NCBI GenBank assembly: GCA_937982065.1
Contig: CALJMO010000052.1
Span: 124,001 to 188,000 of the forward strand
Length of the DNA: 64,000 nt
Reading direction: 5' to 3'
From: an uncultured Collinsella sp.
GTDB taxonomy: Bacteria > Actinomycetota > Coriobacteriia > Coriobacteriales > Coriobacteriaceae
Shown here in pieces: positions 1 to 9,472 of this stretch (its first letter is position 1; the number at the start of each line of letters is the position of its first letter). A program made the translations under genes and the position numbers. A model generated the notes under the pieces. That model did no database searches. It was given only the letters and a program-made list of their open reading frames with translations, and was not told the origin of the DNA.

Positions 1-531
1 CAAGTTGTCGATAAACTGGCCAACACCCGTAGACACATAGGAGCGGAAGGCAAAGCTCGCAAAGTTATTCTTTTTGAGCATACGGCCGAGCGACTGGTTA
101 AGCGTGGAGTTAACCACGGCAGAAACGAGCATGGCAAGCGAAGAGCCCAGCACCACGTACCAGGTGCCGCCGATGGTGGCGTTAAGGGCGGTGTTGACCT
201 CGATCATGCCCGTGTCGTAGTAAGCGCCCCACATGCCGGGCGTAAGCGAGCATGCCCAAAAGCACAGGCTCACGGCAAGGTTGACCAGCAGCGCGAGGAT
301 AGAGATTTTGATGGATGCCTTGGCGCCAAAGCGCTTGCAGATCATGTCCTGGCACAAAAACGAAACCCAGCTCACCACAAAGCCACAGTCGAGCGCCAGA
401 TACGGCAGGCTGATAAGCTCCTTGTTGGCCAGCAGGTTCATCATGATGACGCTCACGAAAAACAGCGAAACCGTTGCCGCGGGAATGCTCCGCAACAGGA
501 CCTTGTAGTCCTCCATGACCTTCTTGATCAT
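1..531 (-). CDS. Queuosine precursor transporter, VUT/YhhQ family (partial, C-terminus off window)
   Basis: The minus-strand frame from an ATG at 531 stays open to base 1, giving 177 residues of a polytopic membrane protein. Near the N-terminus it reads MNLLANKEL and later LDCGFVVSW, then RFGAKASIKIS; the visible end carries STGVGQFIDNL, which matches the conserved TGIGQFIDT-type stretch of the YhhQ/QPTR (VUT, DUF165) family. Family members import preQ0/preQ1 queuosine precursors for tRNA modification. The start is supported by AAAGGAG six to seven bases upstream. About 150 nt separate it from the end of prfC; I looked for a preQ1 riboswitch there and could not recognise one. The C-terminal helices lie outside the window. 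Confidence 0.8.
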   Translation of the reverse strand, partial: MIKKVMEDYKVLLRSIPAATVSLFFVSVIMMNLLANKELISLPYLALDCGFVVSWVSFLCQDMICKRFGAKASIKISILALLVNLAVSLCFWACSLTPGMWGAYYDTGMIEVNTALNATIGGTWYVVLGSSLAMLVSAVVNSTLNQSLGRMLKKNNFASFAFRSYVSTGVGQFIDNL

Positions 532-650
532 TATGTACTCCTTTGGTTTTAGGTTTAACGAGCAGGATATCGGACCCGAACTGCTCGGACGCCTCGGTCT
601 TAAGACGACGGTGGGTATGATAGCCGCTCACACGGCATCAGGCAAGCAAC

Positions 651-682
651 CGGCGCGGCAGCCTCGCAGGGCCACCGCGCCG
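651..682 (-). terminator. Hairpin downstream of prfC
   Basis: CGGCGCGG at 651-658 pairs with CCGCGCCG at 675-682 just after the prfC stop codon. The T-run that should follow on the minus strand is poor, so termination is plausible but not certain. The hairpin could also be part of the leader of the transporter gene at 1-531. Confidence 0.4.
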
Positions 683-687
683 ATGCG

Positions 688-2301
<1,614 letters not shown>

Positions 2302-2446
2302 GCGGATCCTTTCTTGCATTGAGTGCATTACGTCGTTGTAACCGTATTATTGTAGCCGCGAAATCCCGCTCTAGGACACCTATCAGGACAAATTCATCAG
2401 TTGGGGCCTGGGGTAGCAGTCGATGGCGGCACTCCGCAGCAGTTTG

Positions 2447-2581
2447 TCTCGATCTGTAACATCTAGCCACTCAAAACGGGTCCATCTGTTACAGATTGAG
2501 ATATAAGGATAGACGGGTGGCCAATGTCTCGATCCATAACATCTAGCAGCCAAAATCTTCTCCAGTTGTTACAGATTGAGA
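2447..2581. repeat. Two tandem 55-bp imperfect inverted repeats
   Basis: Unit one (2447-2501) starts TCTCGATCTGTAACA and ends TGTTACAGATTGAGA, which are reverse complements with one mismatch. Unit two (2527-2581) has the same right arm and a slightly diverged left arm, TCTCGATCCATAACA. The interiors differ apart from an ATCTAGC stretch. The 300-nt space between prfC and the GntR gene contains little else. They may be terminator-like, operator-like or a small palindromic repeat family; no function is shown. Confidence 0.7.
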
Positions 2582-2614
2582 TGAATGAACGAGCGGACAA
2601 TCCGTATTTACCTC

Positions 2615-2665
2615 TTGCGCAACTGTGCATAGTGTATATATACTGTGCTTACCGGTTATATACAC
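2615..2665 (+). promoter_or_regulatory. Promoter and probable GntR operator
   Basis: TTGCGC at 2615 and TATACT at 2639 form a -35/-10 pair with an 18-bp spacer. GTGTATATA (2632-2640) overlaps the -10 and is mirrored by TATATACAC (2657-2665). Such AT-rich dyads over the promoter are typical autoregulatory sites of YtrA-type GntR repressors, and the GntR gene starts 27 bases downstream. The binding role is inferred. Confidence 0.55.
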
Positions 2666-2692
2666 GTGTAGCCCAACAGCTAAGGAGCCGCT

Positions 2693-3073
2693 GTGGACAT
2701 CATCCTATCCAATTCGAGCGACAAGCCCATCTACGAGCAGATATCCTCGCAGGTCAAAGCTCAGATCCTTTCGGGCACGCTCGCTACGGGAGCCAAACTC
2801 CCCAGCATCCGAGCACTCGCGAGCGATCTTGGCGTGAGCGTCATCACCACCAAGCGCGCCTACGCCGACCTGGAGCAGCTTGGCTTTATCTGCACCGTGC
2901 AGGGTAAGGGCTGTTTTGTCGCCGAGGGCAACCAAGAACTCTTGCGCGAAAACCAGCTCTGCCATATCGAAGACCTGCTTGCGAAAGCGGCAAGCCAAGC
3001 CGAAGCCTTGGGCGTCACGCGCGACAGGCTGCACGAGATGCTCGACCTCGTAGCCCCCGAAACCATGCAGTAG
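2693..3073 (+). CDS. GntR family transcriptional regulator, YtrA subfamily
   Basis: A 126-residue protein with a winged-helix GntR DNA-binding domain at residues 1-75 (KPIYEQISSQVKAQI, then LPSIRALASDLGVS and the recognition helix TTKRAYADLEQLG) and only a short C-terminal tail of about 50 residues. That short tail is the mark of the YtrA subfamily, which usually represses an adjacent ABC transporter operon. The start is GTG, set by TAAGGAG a few bases upstream. It is the first gene of a three-gene operon with the ATPase at 3097 and the permease at 3975. The dyad at 2632-2665 is its likely operator. Confidence 0.9.
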   Translation: MDIILSNSSDKPIYEQISSQVKAQILSGTLATGAKLPSIRALASDLGVSVITTKRAYADLEQLGFICTVQGKGCFVAEGNQELLRENQLCHIEDLLAKAASQAEALGVTRDRLHEMLDLVAPETMQ

Positions 3074-3096
3074 CCATCTGCAAGAAAGGCTATACC

Positions 3097-3978
3097 ATGC
3101 AAAACCTTTTAGAACTCAAAGGCATCTCACGCCGTGTGAGCGACCGCTTTTCGCTGCGCGACGTCACGCTTGCCGTGGAGCCTGGCCAGATCGTCGGCTT
3201 TGTTGGTGCTAACGGTGCTGGCAAAACAACGACGATTCGCGCCGCGCTCGGGCTTATCAAACTCGATGCCGGCGAGGTGCACCTGTTTGGGCAGCGCTGT
3301 GGCATCGACGCGCCCGATGAGACGCAGCGTTGTCTGCGCACTCGCGTCGGCCTCGTGCTGGACACGTGCCCCTTCCCTTCCACACTTAAGGTGGGCCAGG
3401 TCGAGTCGCTCGTAGGCCCGGCGTACCCCGCGTGGGACCGCGAAACGTTCGCCGGATTCATCAACCGATTTGGCCTCGATCCCAAGACAAAGGTCAAGGA
3501 CCTCTCCCGCGGCATGGGCATGAAACTGCAGCTTGCCTGTGCACTCAGCCACGATGCCAAGCTGCTCGTTTTGGACGAAGCCACCGCGGGCCTCGATCCC
3601 ATGGCACGCGAGGAACTGCTTGATGAGCTGCTTGCCTTTGTCGCCGACGGCCAGCACAGCGTGCTGCTCTCGAGCCACATTACGTCTGACCTCGATCGCA
3701 CCGCTGATCGCGTCATCTGCATCGATAATGGCTCGATTATTTTTGACCTGCCGCGCGAGGACATTACCGACCGCGCCGGCATCGCCCACTGCACCCAATC
3801 GCAGGCTGCCGAGCTTATGACTTGCGTCGAAGGTGCCCGTGCCGTCCACCACGCCTATAGCGTGGACGTGCTCGTGCCCAACCGTCGCGAAACGCTCGAG
3901 GCCTTCCCCGAGATTCCCTGCGACCGGGCAACCATTGATGACTATCTTCGCCTCATGCTGAAAGGGGCTTCGAAATGA
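3097..3978 (+). CDS. ABC transporter ATP-binding protein
   Basis: A 293-residue ABC-2 type ATPase. Walker A GANGAGKTTT lies near residue 40, the signature LSRGMGMK near 135, and Walker B LLVLDEATAGLD near 155, followed by a SSHITSDLDR H-loop region; a C-terminal extension of about 70 residues follows, as in YtrB/EcsA-type exporters. The LSGGQ glycine pattern is replaced by LSRGM, which is common in this subfamily. It couples ATP hydrolysis to the membrane partner encoded next, with which it overlaps by four bases (ATGA). Substrate unknown; YtrA-linked exporters often act on cell-wall-active compounds, but nothing here fixes that. Confidence 0.93.
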   Translation: MQNLLELKGISRRVSDRFSLRDVTLAVEPGQIVGFVGANGAGKTTTIRAALGLIKLDAGEVHLFGQRCGIDAPDETQRCLRTRVGLVLDTCPFPSTLKVGQVESLVGPAYPAWDRETFAGFINRFGLDPKTKVKDLSRGMGMKLQLACALSHDAKLLVLDEATAGLDPMAREELLDELLAFVADGQHSVLLSSHITSDLDRTADRVICIDNGSIIFDLPREDITDRAGIAHCTQSQAAELMTCVEGARAVHHAYSVDVLVPNRRETLEAFPEIPCDRATIDDYLRLMLKGASK

Positions 3979-4673
3979 AACGCGCCTTTATGTCCGAGCT
4001 CGCCATCGTTCGCACGCTCATCCCGAGCATCGCGGGTGTCGGCCTGTTCATATTCGTCGTGTTGACTCTCGCCAACGCGTCGGATGGCGATTCCGGTATG
4101 AGCGCCGGTGCCTGCGCCGTCAGTGCCATGTCGCCCATCATAATCATGAACTCACTGGCTGGCTACGATAACCAAAACGGCTGGGAGCGCTATCGGGCAA
4201 CGCTGCCGTTCTCGCGCAAAGACATCATCTGCGCACGCTACCTGTGCATTATTGCTTTCTCGGCCGTCATGGCATGCGCCGCCGTGCTTTTGAACATCAT
4301 CGCCCTTCCGTTCTTCGATCACACGGGCATTCCCTCGACGGGACAGACGGTCTTTGAGATCGCTATAGCCTCGGCAGCATCGATGCTCATCTCCCTCATG
4401 ATGGTGTTTTTGGCACAGCCGCTGTTCTTTCGATTTGGACACATGGAGGCGCTGCGCCTTTCCGTCGGCCTGTTTGCCCTGATGGGCTGCGGTACCATGG
4501 CAATGCTGAGCTCTTCCAACCCCATTAGCAACTGGCTCATGTCGATTGCCGGAGCGAATCCCGATCCTGCCGTCCTTGGCGGTCTGTGCGCAGGAATTGC
4601 CGTACTGGCCCTCGCGCTATGTGCAATCAGCTGCACCATCAGCACCAAGGTTTATCGAGTACGCGACCTGTAA
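3975..4673 (+). CDS. ABC-2 type transporter permease
   Basis: A 232-residue membrane protein with about six hydrophobic segments. It has the pattern of ABC2_membrane_5 permeases: a stretch near residue 70 with WERYRATLPFSRKDIICARY just after the second membrane span, where many such permeases carry an E-x-LP-S/T-R-x-x-I motif. The start ATG overlaps the ATPase stop and is preceded by AAAGGGG, so the two are translationally coupled. It forms the membrane half of the exporter with the protein encoded at 3097. An intrinsic terminator ends the operon ten bases downstream. Confidence 0.88.
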   Translation: MKRAFMSELAIVRTLIPSIAGVGLFIFVVLTLANASDGDSGMSAGACAVSAMSPIIIMNSLAGYDNQNGWERYRATLPFSRKDIICARYLCIIAFSAVMACAAVLLNIIALPFFDHTGIPSTGQTVFEIAIASAASMLISLMMVFLAQPLFFRFGHMEALRLSVGLFALMGCGTMAMLSSSNPISNWLMSIAGANPDPAVLGGLCAGIAVLALALCAISCTISTKVYRVRDL

Positions 4674-4682
4674 TCGACAGCT

Positions 4683-4714
4683 AATAAGCTTAGGTGGTAC
4701 CCCGCTTATTTTTT
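4683..4714 (+). terminator. Intrinsic terminator of the GntR/ABC operon
   Basis: AATAAGC (4683-4689) pairs with GCTTATT (4704-4710), with a GGTACC-containing loop, and runs straight into TTTTTT on the plus strand. Confidence 0.8.
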
Positions 4715-4799
4715 CAATGAAACAAGGCGGCATAGCGTCACCACCGCCCCTCACAGCAGGCCGTCTAGTTCTTAGCAACCAAAAAGACACCGTCAGCAT

Positions 4800-4984
4800 A
4801 TCGAAGGTGAATACCTTTCCGAGAAGTGAACGAGTAAAAACAGTGCCCTGTAGCATCGACATTTTTAAGGACTCAATTCCTGCGGTTTTGTCTAAGAATC
4901 CTGCAGTTTTGTTCGAAAAAAGTGTGCATGTTCCAGGGGTCCAGATTTACTCGTTCACTTCGCGGAAAACCATTCACCTTCGAT
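4800..4984. repeat. Long inverted-repeat element, family R3 copy 1
   Basis: The outer 39 bases (from ATCGAAGGTGAAT through GAAGTGAACGAGTAAA) recur as the reverse complement at the right end with about five mismatches. The 185-bp unit would fold into one long hairpin, and its interior has CCTGCGGTTTTG. A second copy with the same GAGAAGTGAACG arms and the same interior motif is at 21738-21920. There is no open reading frame, so it resembles a non-autonomous MITE or an oversized REP-type element. The 440-nt gap between the permease and the DMT gene holds little else. Confidence 0.75.
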
Positions 4985-5121
4985 TCGAGCCTTAACCAAA
5001 TGCCCTCTTGAACTATGGCCCCTGTCTCACCACAGCGATATCAAAGCTTCATGGCGGGACGGTATCATCGGACGAGCGCCGTAAATCTGGCGCGGTTGTT
5101 CTTTGGGGAGGCATTTCACCC

Positions 5122-5997
5122 GTGTCGTGGGTCGCAGCAGCATTTGTGTCGGCTTTCCTTGCCGGCATCACATCTATCCTGGCCAAATGCGGCATCAAGC
5201 AGACCGACTCCGATGTCGCGACGGCCATTCGCACCTGCGTGGTGCTCGTTTTCGCCTGGGCAATGGCGGGCATTTCTGGATCCATTGGAACCATCGGCAG
5301 CATCGAACCCAGATCCTGGCTCTTTCTCGTCCTCTCGGGACTCGCTACCGGTGCTTCATGGATCTGTTACTTTAAGGCGTTGGGCATCGGAGACGTCAAT
5401 AAGGTCGTACCGGTCGACAAGATGAGCACCGTACTCGCCGCACTGATCGCCATCGTACTTTTTGGCGAGACGAGCAACCTTGCGGTTAAGCTCGTGGGAA
5501 CCGCTGTCATCACCCTCGGCACGTTTTTAATGATCGAGAAGAAGCAGCCTGCCGGACCCGAGCAGCAGCAAGACCGGACCTGGCTCGCTTACGCCCTCGG
5601 CGCCGCCGTGTTCGCGGCGCTCACGTCCATCCTTGCCAAGGCTGGCATCGAAGGCGTCGAATCCAACCTGGCCACGGCAATCCGTACCTGTGTGGTACTG
5701 GTTATGGCATGGGCAATCGTGGCAGCTAAAGGCAAGATGGGCCAAGCCGTGCACGTAGACCGCTACGAACTCGTATTTCTCGCGGCATCGGGCATTGCGA
5801 CTGGCGCATCGTGGCTGCTATGCTACTACGCCATCGCCACAGGCCAGGTGAGCATCGTGGTGCAGATCGACAAACTATCGATTGTCGTATCGGTACTATT
5901 TGCGCGCTTGGCATTCAACGAAAAACTCTCACGGCGCAGCGCCGTCGGTCTCGCCCTCATCGTACTGGGCACCGCCGCGCTCGCAGTTTGGAAGTAG
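5122..5997 (+). CDS. EamA/DMT family permease
   Basis: Encodes 291 residues made of two similar halves: TSILAKCGI...ATAIRTCVVLVFAWAM in the first half reappears as TSILAKAGI...ATAIRTCVVLVMAWAI in the second, the internal duplication of the drug/metabolite transporter superfamily (EamA domains, ten membrane helices). The reading frame is open for 38 more codons upstream, but that stretch is not membrane-like; I take the GTG at 5122, preceded by GGGGAGG at ten bases, giving a protein that begins VSWVAAAF as relatives do. Substrate is not predictable. It stands alone and convergent with the flavodoxin gene at 6013. Confidence 0.88.
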   Translation: MSWVAAAFVSAFLAGITSILAKCGIKQTDSDVATAIRTCVVLVFAWAMAGISGSIGTIGSIEPRSWLFLVLSGLATGASWICYFKALGIGDVNKVVPVDKMSTVLAALIAIVLFGETSNLAVKLVGTAVITLGTFLMIEKKQPAGPEQQQDRTWLAYALGAAVFAALTSILAKAGIEGVESNLATAIRTCVVLVMAWAIVAAKGKMGQAVHVDRYELVFLAASGIATGASWLLCYYAIATGQVSIVVQIDKLSIVVSVLFARLAFNEKLSRRSAVGLALIVLGTAALAVWK

Positions 5998-6012
5998 CGC
6001 GGCCAGCAGCCG

Positions 6013-6804
6013 CTACATCCTCACACCTGGCTTAGGATGCCTGTACTGACCGCGGGATGCCGTGCGCTTACCGTGCGAGATGGCAAATTTGGGACAACAG
6101 TGCAGGCAACGAAGGCAGGCTGCGCACTCCGGCTTTGTCCAGACGGGAAGGCCGTCGCGCATCTCAATCGCCGCCATGGGGCAGCGCTTAGCGCAGAGGC
6201 TACACCCGACGCAGCGGCTAGCATCGACGGCAAACTTGCTCGTCTGCTGCATACGCGGCAGCCCAAACGCATGATACGCGCACGATGCAAACAGGGGCAC
6301 GCGATGGCGCATCATATTGCCCGTGCGCCGCTCCCGCACCGCCTCGATCACAGCATCAATCTGCGCCTCGGCAGCCCTATTGATACCCTCAACCTTTTGA
6401 GGGTCAGACAGGTCGAAAACAGGCGTCCAGGTATCAGGCATCTTGACGCTCATCGCCGCATCTAACTCGAGCCCACGCTCGTGCAGCAGATCGCGGGCGA
6501 ACTTGGCCGATTGCCCGGTCGTCGAACCGTACGTCGAGACATAGAACGTATAGGGGCGCTCGCCGCCCTTTGCACCGGCAGCAATCGACAGGTCGGCAGT
6601 CTTCAAAAACTCGATCATTGGCGTCGGCAAGCCCCAGGCGTATACCGGGGCGACAAACCCCAGCCGACAGGGGCCTTCCATCACAGTAAGGTGAAGGATC
6701 TCGGCATCAAAGCGCTCAATCGACACAACCTTGTCGTCTGTCGCCGCTGCAATGCGACGCGCCACATGTTCGCTGTTCCCCGTCGCGCTAAAGTACAGGA
6801 TCAT
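6013..6804 (-). CDS. EFR1-type flavodoxin-ferredoxin fusion protein
   Basis: A 263-residue cytosolic redox protein. The N-terminal flavodoxin fold begins ILYFSATGNSEHVAR, whose SATGNS loop binds FMN phosphate, and continues with APVYAWGLP and STYGSTTG. The C-terminal 75 residues hold two 4Fe-4S ferredoxin motifs: CVGCSLCAKRCP and CAACLRCLHCCP. This flavodoxin-plus-bacterial-ferredoxin layout is the EFR1 family of anaerobes; partners and substrates are not established. The start is supported by AGAGGGG six bases upstream. It appears to be a single-gene unit. Confidence 0.92.
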   Translation of the reverse strand: MILYFSATGNSEHVARRIAAATDDKVVSIERFDAEILHLTVMEGPCRLGFVAPVYAWGLPTPMIEFLKTADLSIAAGAKGGERPYTFYVSTYGSTTGQSAKFARDLLHERGLELDAAMSVKMPDTWTPVFDLSDPQKVEGINRAAEAQIDAVIEAVRERRTGNMMRHRVPLFASCAYHAFGLPRMQQTSKFAVDASRCVGCSLCAKRCPMAAIEMRDGLPVWTKPECAACLRCLHCCPKFAISHGKRTASRGQYRHPKPGVRM

Positions 6805-6841
6805 CTCGTGCCCCTCTGGAGTTGACTCGCGATTAACCGTG

Positions 6842-8131
6842 CTACTTGCGCAGCGGCTTGGGCAGCGGAATGCCGGCGGCGATAACGGCGGCGATGATCA
6901 TGCAGACGATACCCTTGAGTGGGAAGCACATGAGCAGCAGGCCCACGACCATGACCGGCTGACGCATGACCGCACCCATCGTCGATGCCGTGCAGACGGC
7001 GACGCAAAAGACCGGATCGGCGCCGGTGAGGATGGCAAGGCCGTAGCCCAGGCTTACGCCCGAGAAGATAACGGGGAAGAAGTGGCCGCCGCGCCAGCCC
7101 AGGTTGATGAGGGCGGGCGTCAGCATGGCCTTAACAAGACCGGTCGCGATAAGCACGCCAGCGGGAATGGTCAAGTAGGTTTCCATGAGCACGTCGGCCT
7201 GGGTCTCGCCGGCAAACATGGTGTAGGGCAGGACCGTGCCGCAGATGGCGAGCGCCAGACCGGCCAGCATGGCCTTGACGACAGGACGCTCCCCTATTGC
7301 ATGGGCAAGCGCTTCGCTCGCGTGCTCAGAGACAAAGTACAGCCAGCCGCAGATTGTTCCGATCAACGACAGAGGGACGAGCCAGGTAAGCTCCAAGTTG
7401 CCCACCACGGCAGCCTCGAACCTGGGCATGCCCATGCCGCCGCCCATGAGCTGGCCGAGCAGCAGGTAGGTGCCCAGGCCGCCGGCAATCGCAATGCCGT
7501 AGACCACCGTCTTTTGCGCCTTGGGCAGCTTGATGGTGATCTCGCCGGACGCGGAGCCCTCGTCGCCGTCGGCACTACCGGCAAGCGGCGCCACAAAGCC
7601 AAAGACGGGCGCGGTAAAGAGCGCCGTCAGGGCAGCCTGGGTACCCAGCAGCGTGAGCTCCCTAAACTCGGCGCCAAAGTGACGCATGCGGTCGCCGACC
7701 CAGCTGCACAGACCCGCGATAACGCCGGTCAGGCCGGCCTCCGGTCCAATACTTCCGCCAAACAGCAGCGGCAGCAATGCCGCGAGCGAAAGCTTCCCCA
7801 GGTTGTCGTACGGGTAGCGCCCGTCTTGCTTAACCTTAGCCATCACCTGGTTGAGGTCATCGGTCTTGGTGCCCGTCATCTTCTCGAACAGACCGATTAA
7901 CAGGCCGCCCAGCAGGCAGACAAAAAACGGGTACGGCAGAAAGCCAAACGGGCCGCTGGCAAGCTCGGGCGAAGCGACGCCCAGCGCGCTCGGAATCTCG
8001 GTCCATAGATAGTCGATACCATGCTCCATCGCAAAAAAGAACAGCCAGACCGCGGCACCTGCGAACGCACCGGTCACGGCAACGCTAAGTAAAAACAGCG
8101 CGCGGTTTTTGGGTTTGGCAAGGTTATCCAT
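6842..8131 (-). CDS. ClC family chloride channel/antiporter
   Basis: A 429-residue polytopic membrane protein. GGSIGPEAGLTG (residues about 130-142) corresponds to the second ClC signature GKEGP, with IGPEA in place of GREGP, and GWRGGHFFP (about 345-353) corresponds to GxFxP, which shapes the anion pathway. The first signature, GSGIP, is not obvious, so ion selectivity could differ from the model channels; fluoride- or proton-coupled ClC branches also deviate here. The start has GGGAGGA four bases upstream. It overlaps nothing and lies 37 bases from the upstream end of the flavodoxin gene. Confidence 0.85.
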   Translation of the reverse strand: MDNLAKPKNRALFLLSVAVTGAFAGAAVWLFFFAMEHGIDYLWTEIPSALGVASPELASGPFGFLPYPFFVCLLGGLLIGLFEKMTGTKTDDLNQVMAKVKQDGRYPYDNLGKLSLAALLPLLFGGSIGPEAGLTGVIAGLCSWVGDRMRHFGAEFRELTLLGTQAALTALFTAPVFGFVAPLAGSADGDEGSASGEITIKLPKAQKTVVYGIAIAGGLGTYLLLGQLMGGGMGMPRFEAAVVGNLELTWLVPLSLIGTICGWLYFVSEHASEALAHAIGERPVVKAMLAGLALAICGTVLPYTMFAGETQADVLMETYLTIPAGVLIATGLVKAMLTPALINLGWRGGHFFPVIFSGVSLGYGLAILTGADPVFCVAVCTASTMGAVMRQPVMVVGLLLMCFPLKGIVCMIIAAVIAAGIPLPKPLRK

Positions 8132-8256
8132 CGGGTCCTCCCGCGGTCAAAGTCGACATAGTTACGTTTTATTGTAGAGCGAGCGTTGCCCGAACGAGCC
8201 AACCGTCTGCGCCGCGAACGGCACCATTGGGAGCCATAGTGGGGCAAGCTCAAGAC

Positions 8257-8790
8257 TTATCCGTTGATAATCGAGGCAATCTCGCGCAAATCGTCGGCAA
8301 AGTAGATACCTTGCTGGCGCTGCGGGCTCGATAGGCCCTTATCAATCATGTGCCCGAGCAGCGCCTTGAGGTCGTTGTAGTAACCGTCCAGGTTATACAG
8401 GATGCACGGAGCACTCAGGTGCCCCAACGACACAGCGGACATGACCTCGGCAATCTCCTCGAGCGTGCCCGTCCCGCCGGGAAAGGCGATGAACACATCG
8501 CCGAGCTCAATCATCTTGGCTTTGCGCTCGGCCATATCGCTCGTCACGATAAGGTCGTCGATGCCGTCATGTTGAAACTCGGCCTCGATAAAAAAGCTCG
8601 GCTCAACACCCGTCACGTGTCCGCCGGCATCGAGCACGCTATCGGCGAGCGCGCCCATCAGGCCCGATTTGGACCCGCCGTATACCAGCGCGTGTCCGTT
8701 GGCGCCAATCCAGTTGCCCAGCTCCTGTACCGCGGGCAGAAATGCCGGGTCATTGCCAGTGTTGGCACCCAGGTACACGGTGATGTTCAT
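8257..8790 (-). CDS. LOG family protein (TIGR00730 Rossmann-fold nucleotide hydrolase)
   Basis: A 177-residue cytosolic protein of the lysine-decarboxylase-like fold family. It begins MNITVYLGANTG, carries ALVYGGSKSGLMG in the nucleotide-binding region and the hallmark FPGGTGTLEEI (PGGxGTxxE) that hydrolyses nucleoside 5'-monophosphates to base plus ribose phosphate in the plant LOG and bacterial YvdD proteins. The conserved arginine-lysine pair appears in MAERKAKM. The open frame runs 39 codons further upstream, but the ATG at 8790 with AGGGGGA upstream gives the family N-terminus. It is followed on the same strand by nothing close and preceded by a K+ channel gene. Confidence 0.9.
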   Translation of the reverse strand: MNITVYLGANTGNDPAFLPAVQELGNWIGANGHALVYGGSKSGLMGALADSVLDAGGHVTGVEPSFFIEAEFQHDGIDDLIVTSDMAERKAKMIELGDVFIAFPGGTGTLEEIAEVMSAVSLGHLSAPCILYNLDGYYNDLKALLGHMIDKGLSSPQRQQGIYFADDLREIASIING

Positions 8791-8824
8791 ATTTGTCCCC
8801 CTGTTGTGGCGCACGACGTTCGTC

Positions 8825-9250
8825 TTAGCGCTGGCGTCGACGATACTCGCGCACGCGGCGTGACAGATCGGCGAGCTCGTCACGATCGAGCTCTTCCAAA
8901 TGCTCAAGATCGTCCATAAAACGAGCCATGGTGTCCTTTTGACGCATCTTGATAAGCGTATTGCAGTAGTTCACCGCCACGCCCGTGAGCATGGCGATGT
9001 AGAAGATGCTGATAACGCTCAAGACGACGGTAATGGCGCGGGCAACCGGTGTCTCGGCCGGAATGTCACCAAAGCCGATGGTCGAGACCGTCTCAAAGCT
9101 AAACCACAGGCCATCGCCAAACGTGAGGGTCGTGGGCTCGGACAGCCAGACGGCCGTCGAGCACAGCAAGTAAAAGACGAGGAATAGCTCCGTGATGCGC
9201 ACGAAGCCCGCCTGGCGTAACACGTCAGCAAGCGTCCTGAGCTTTTTCAT
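8825..9250 (-). CDS. Two-helix potassium channel family protein
   Basis: A 141-residue membrane protein with one helix, a pore loop and a second helix (Ion_trans_2 layout, as in KcsA). The selectivity filter reads TVSTIGFGD, the TxGFGD version of TVGYGD. A charged cytoplasmic tail with coiled-coil character (DDLEHLEELDRDELADL) follows. I start at the ATG at 9250, five bases after GAAAGGG, rather than 21 codons upstream. It would form a tetrameric K+ channel; gating input is unknown because there is no RCK or cyclic-nucleotide domain. Confidence 0.85.
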   Translation of the reverse strand: MKKLRTLADVLRQAGFVRITELFLVFYLLCSTAVWLSEPTTLTFGDGLWFSFETVSTIGFGDIPAETPVARAITVVLSVISIFYIAMLTGVAVNYCNTLIKMRQKDTMARFMDDLEHLEELDRDELADLSRRVREYRRRQR

Positions 9251-9318
9251 CGCGACCCTTTCCACGGACAACCAATCACGTTCGCTCGGTATTGTCCCAC
9301 GCCTCCCCCGCAAACGGA

Positions 9319-9404
9319 ACTAGTCATCGGGGACGTTCTTAAATGACTAGTCAAACAAGAACGTCCCCGATGACTAGTCGTTTAAGAACGTCCCCAATGA
9401 CTAC
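9319..9404. repeat. Palindromic repeat family R1, copy 1
   Basis: ACTAGTCATCGGGGACGTTC at 9319 is mirrored by GAACGTCCCCGATGACTAGT ending at 9377, and a third arm AAGAACGTCCCCAATGACTA follows to 9403. Related copies are at 19884-19929 (degraded) and 20594-20650. It lies between the K+ channel gene and the promoter region of the kinase gene. Confidence 0.8.
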
Positions 9405-9472
9405 CAGCTGCCGCCTGGGCGGGCTGAGCTGGTATCCTTATGTGGTAATGTCTCGATTCGTTAGGATTGCAT

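Noticed and set aside
182..631. A 149-codon minus frame overlapping the transporter start
   Set aside because: It is a frame shadow: Arg/Gly-rich, no family motifs, and the frame at 1-531 encodes a clear membrane transporter with a ribosome site.
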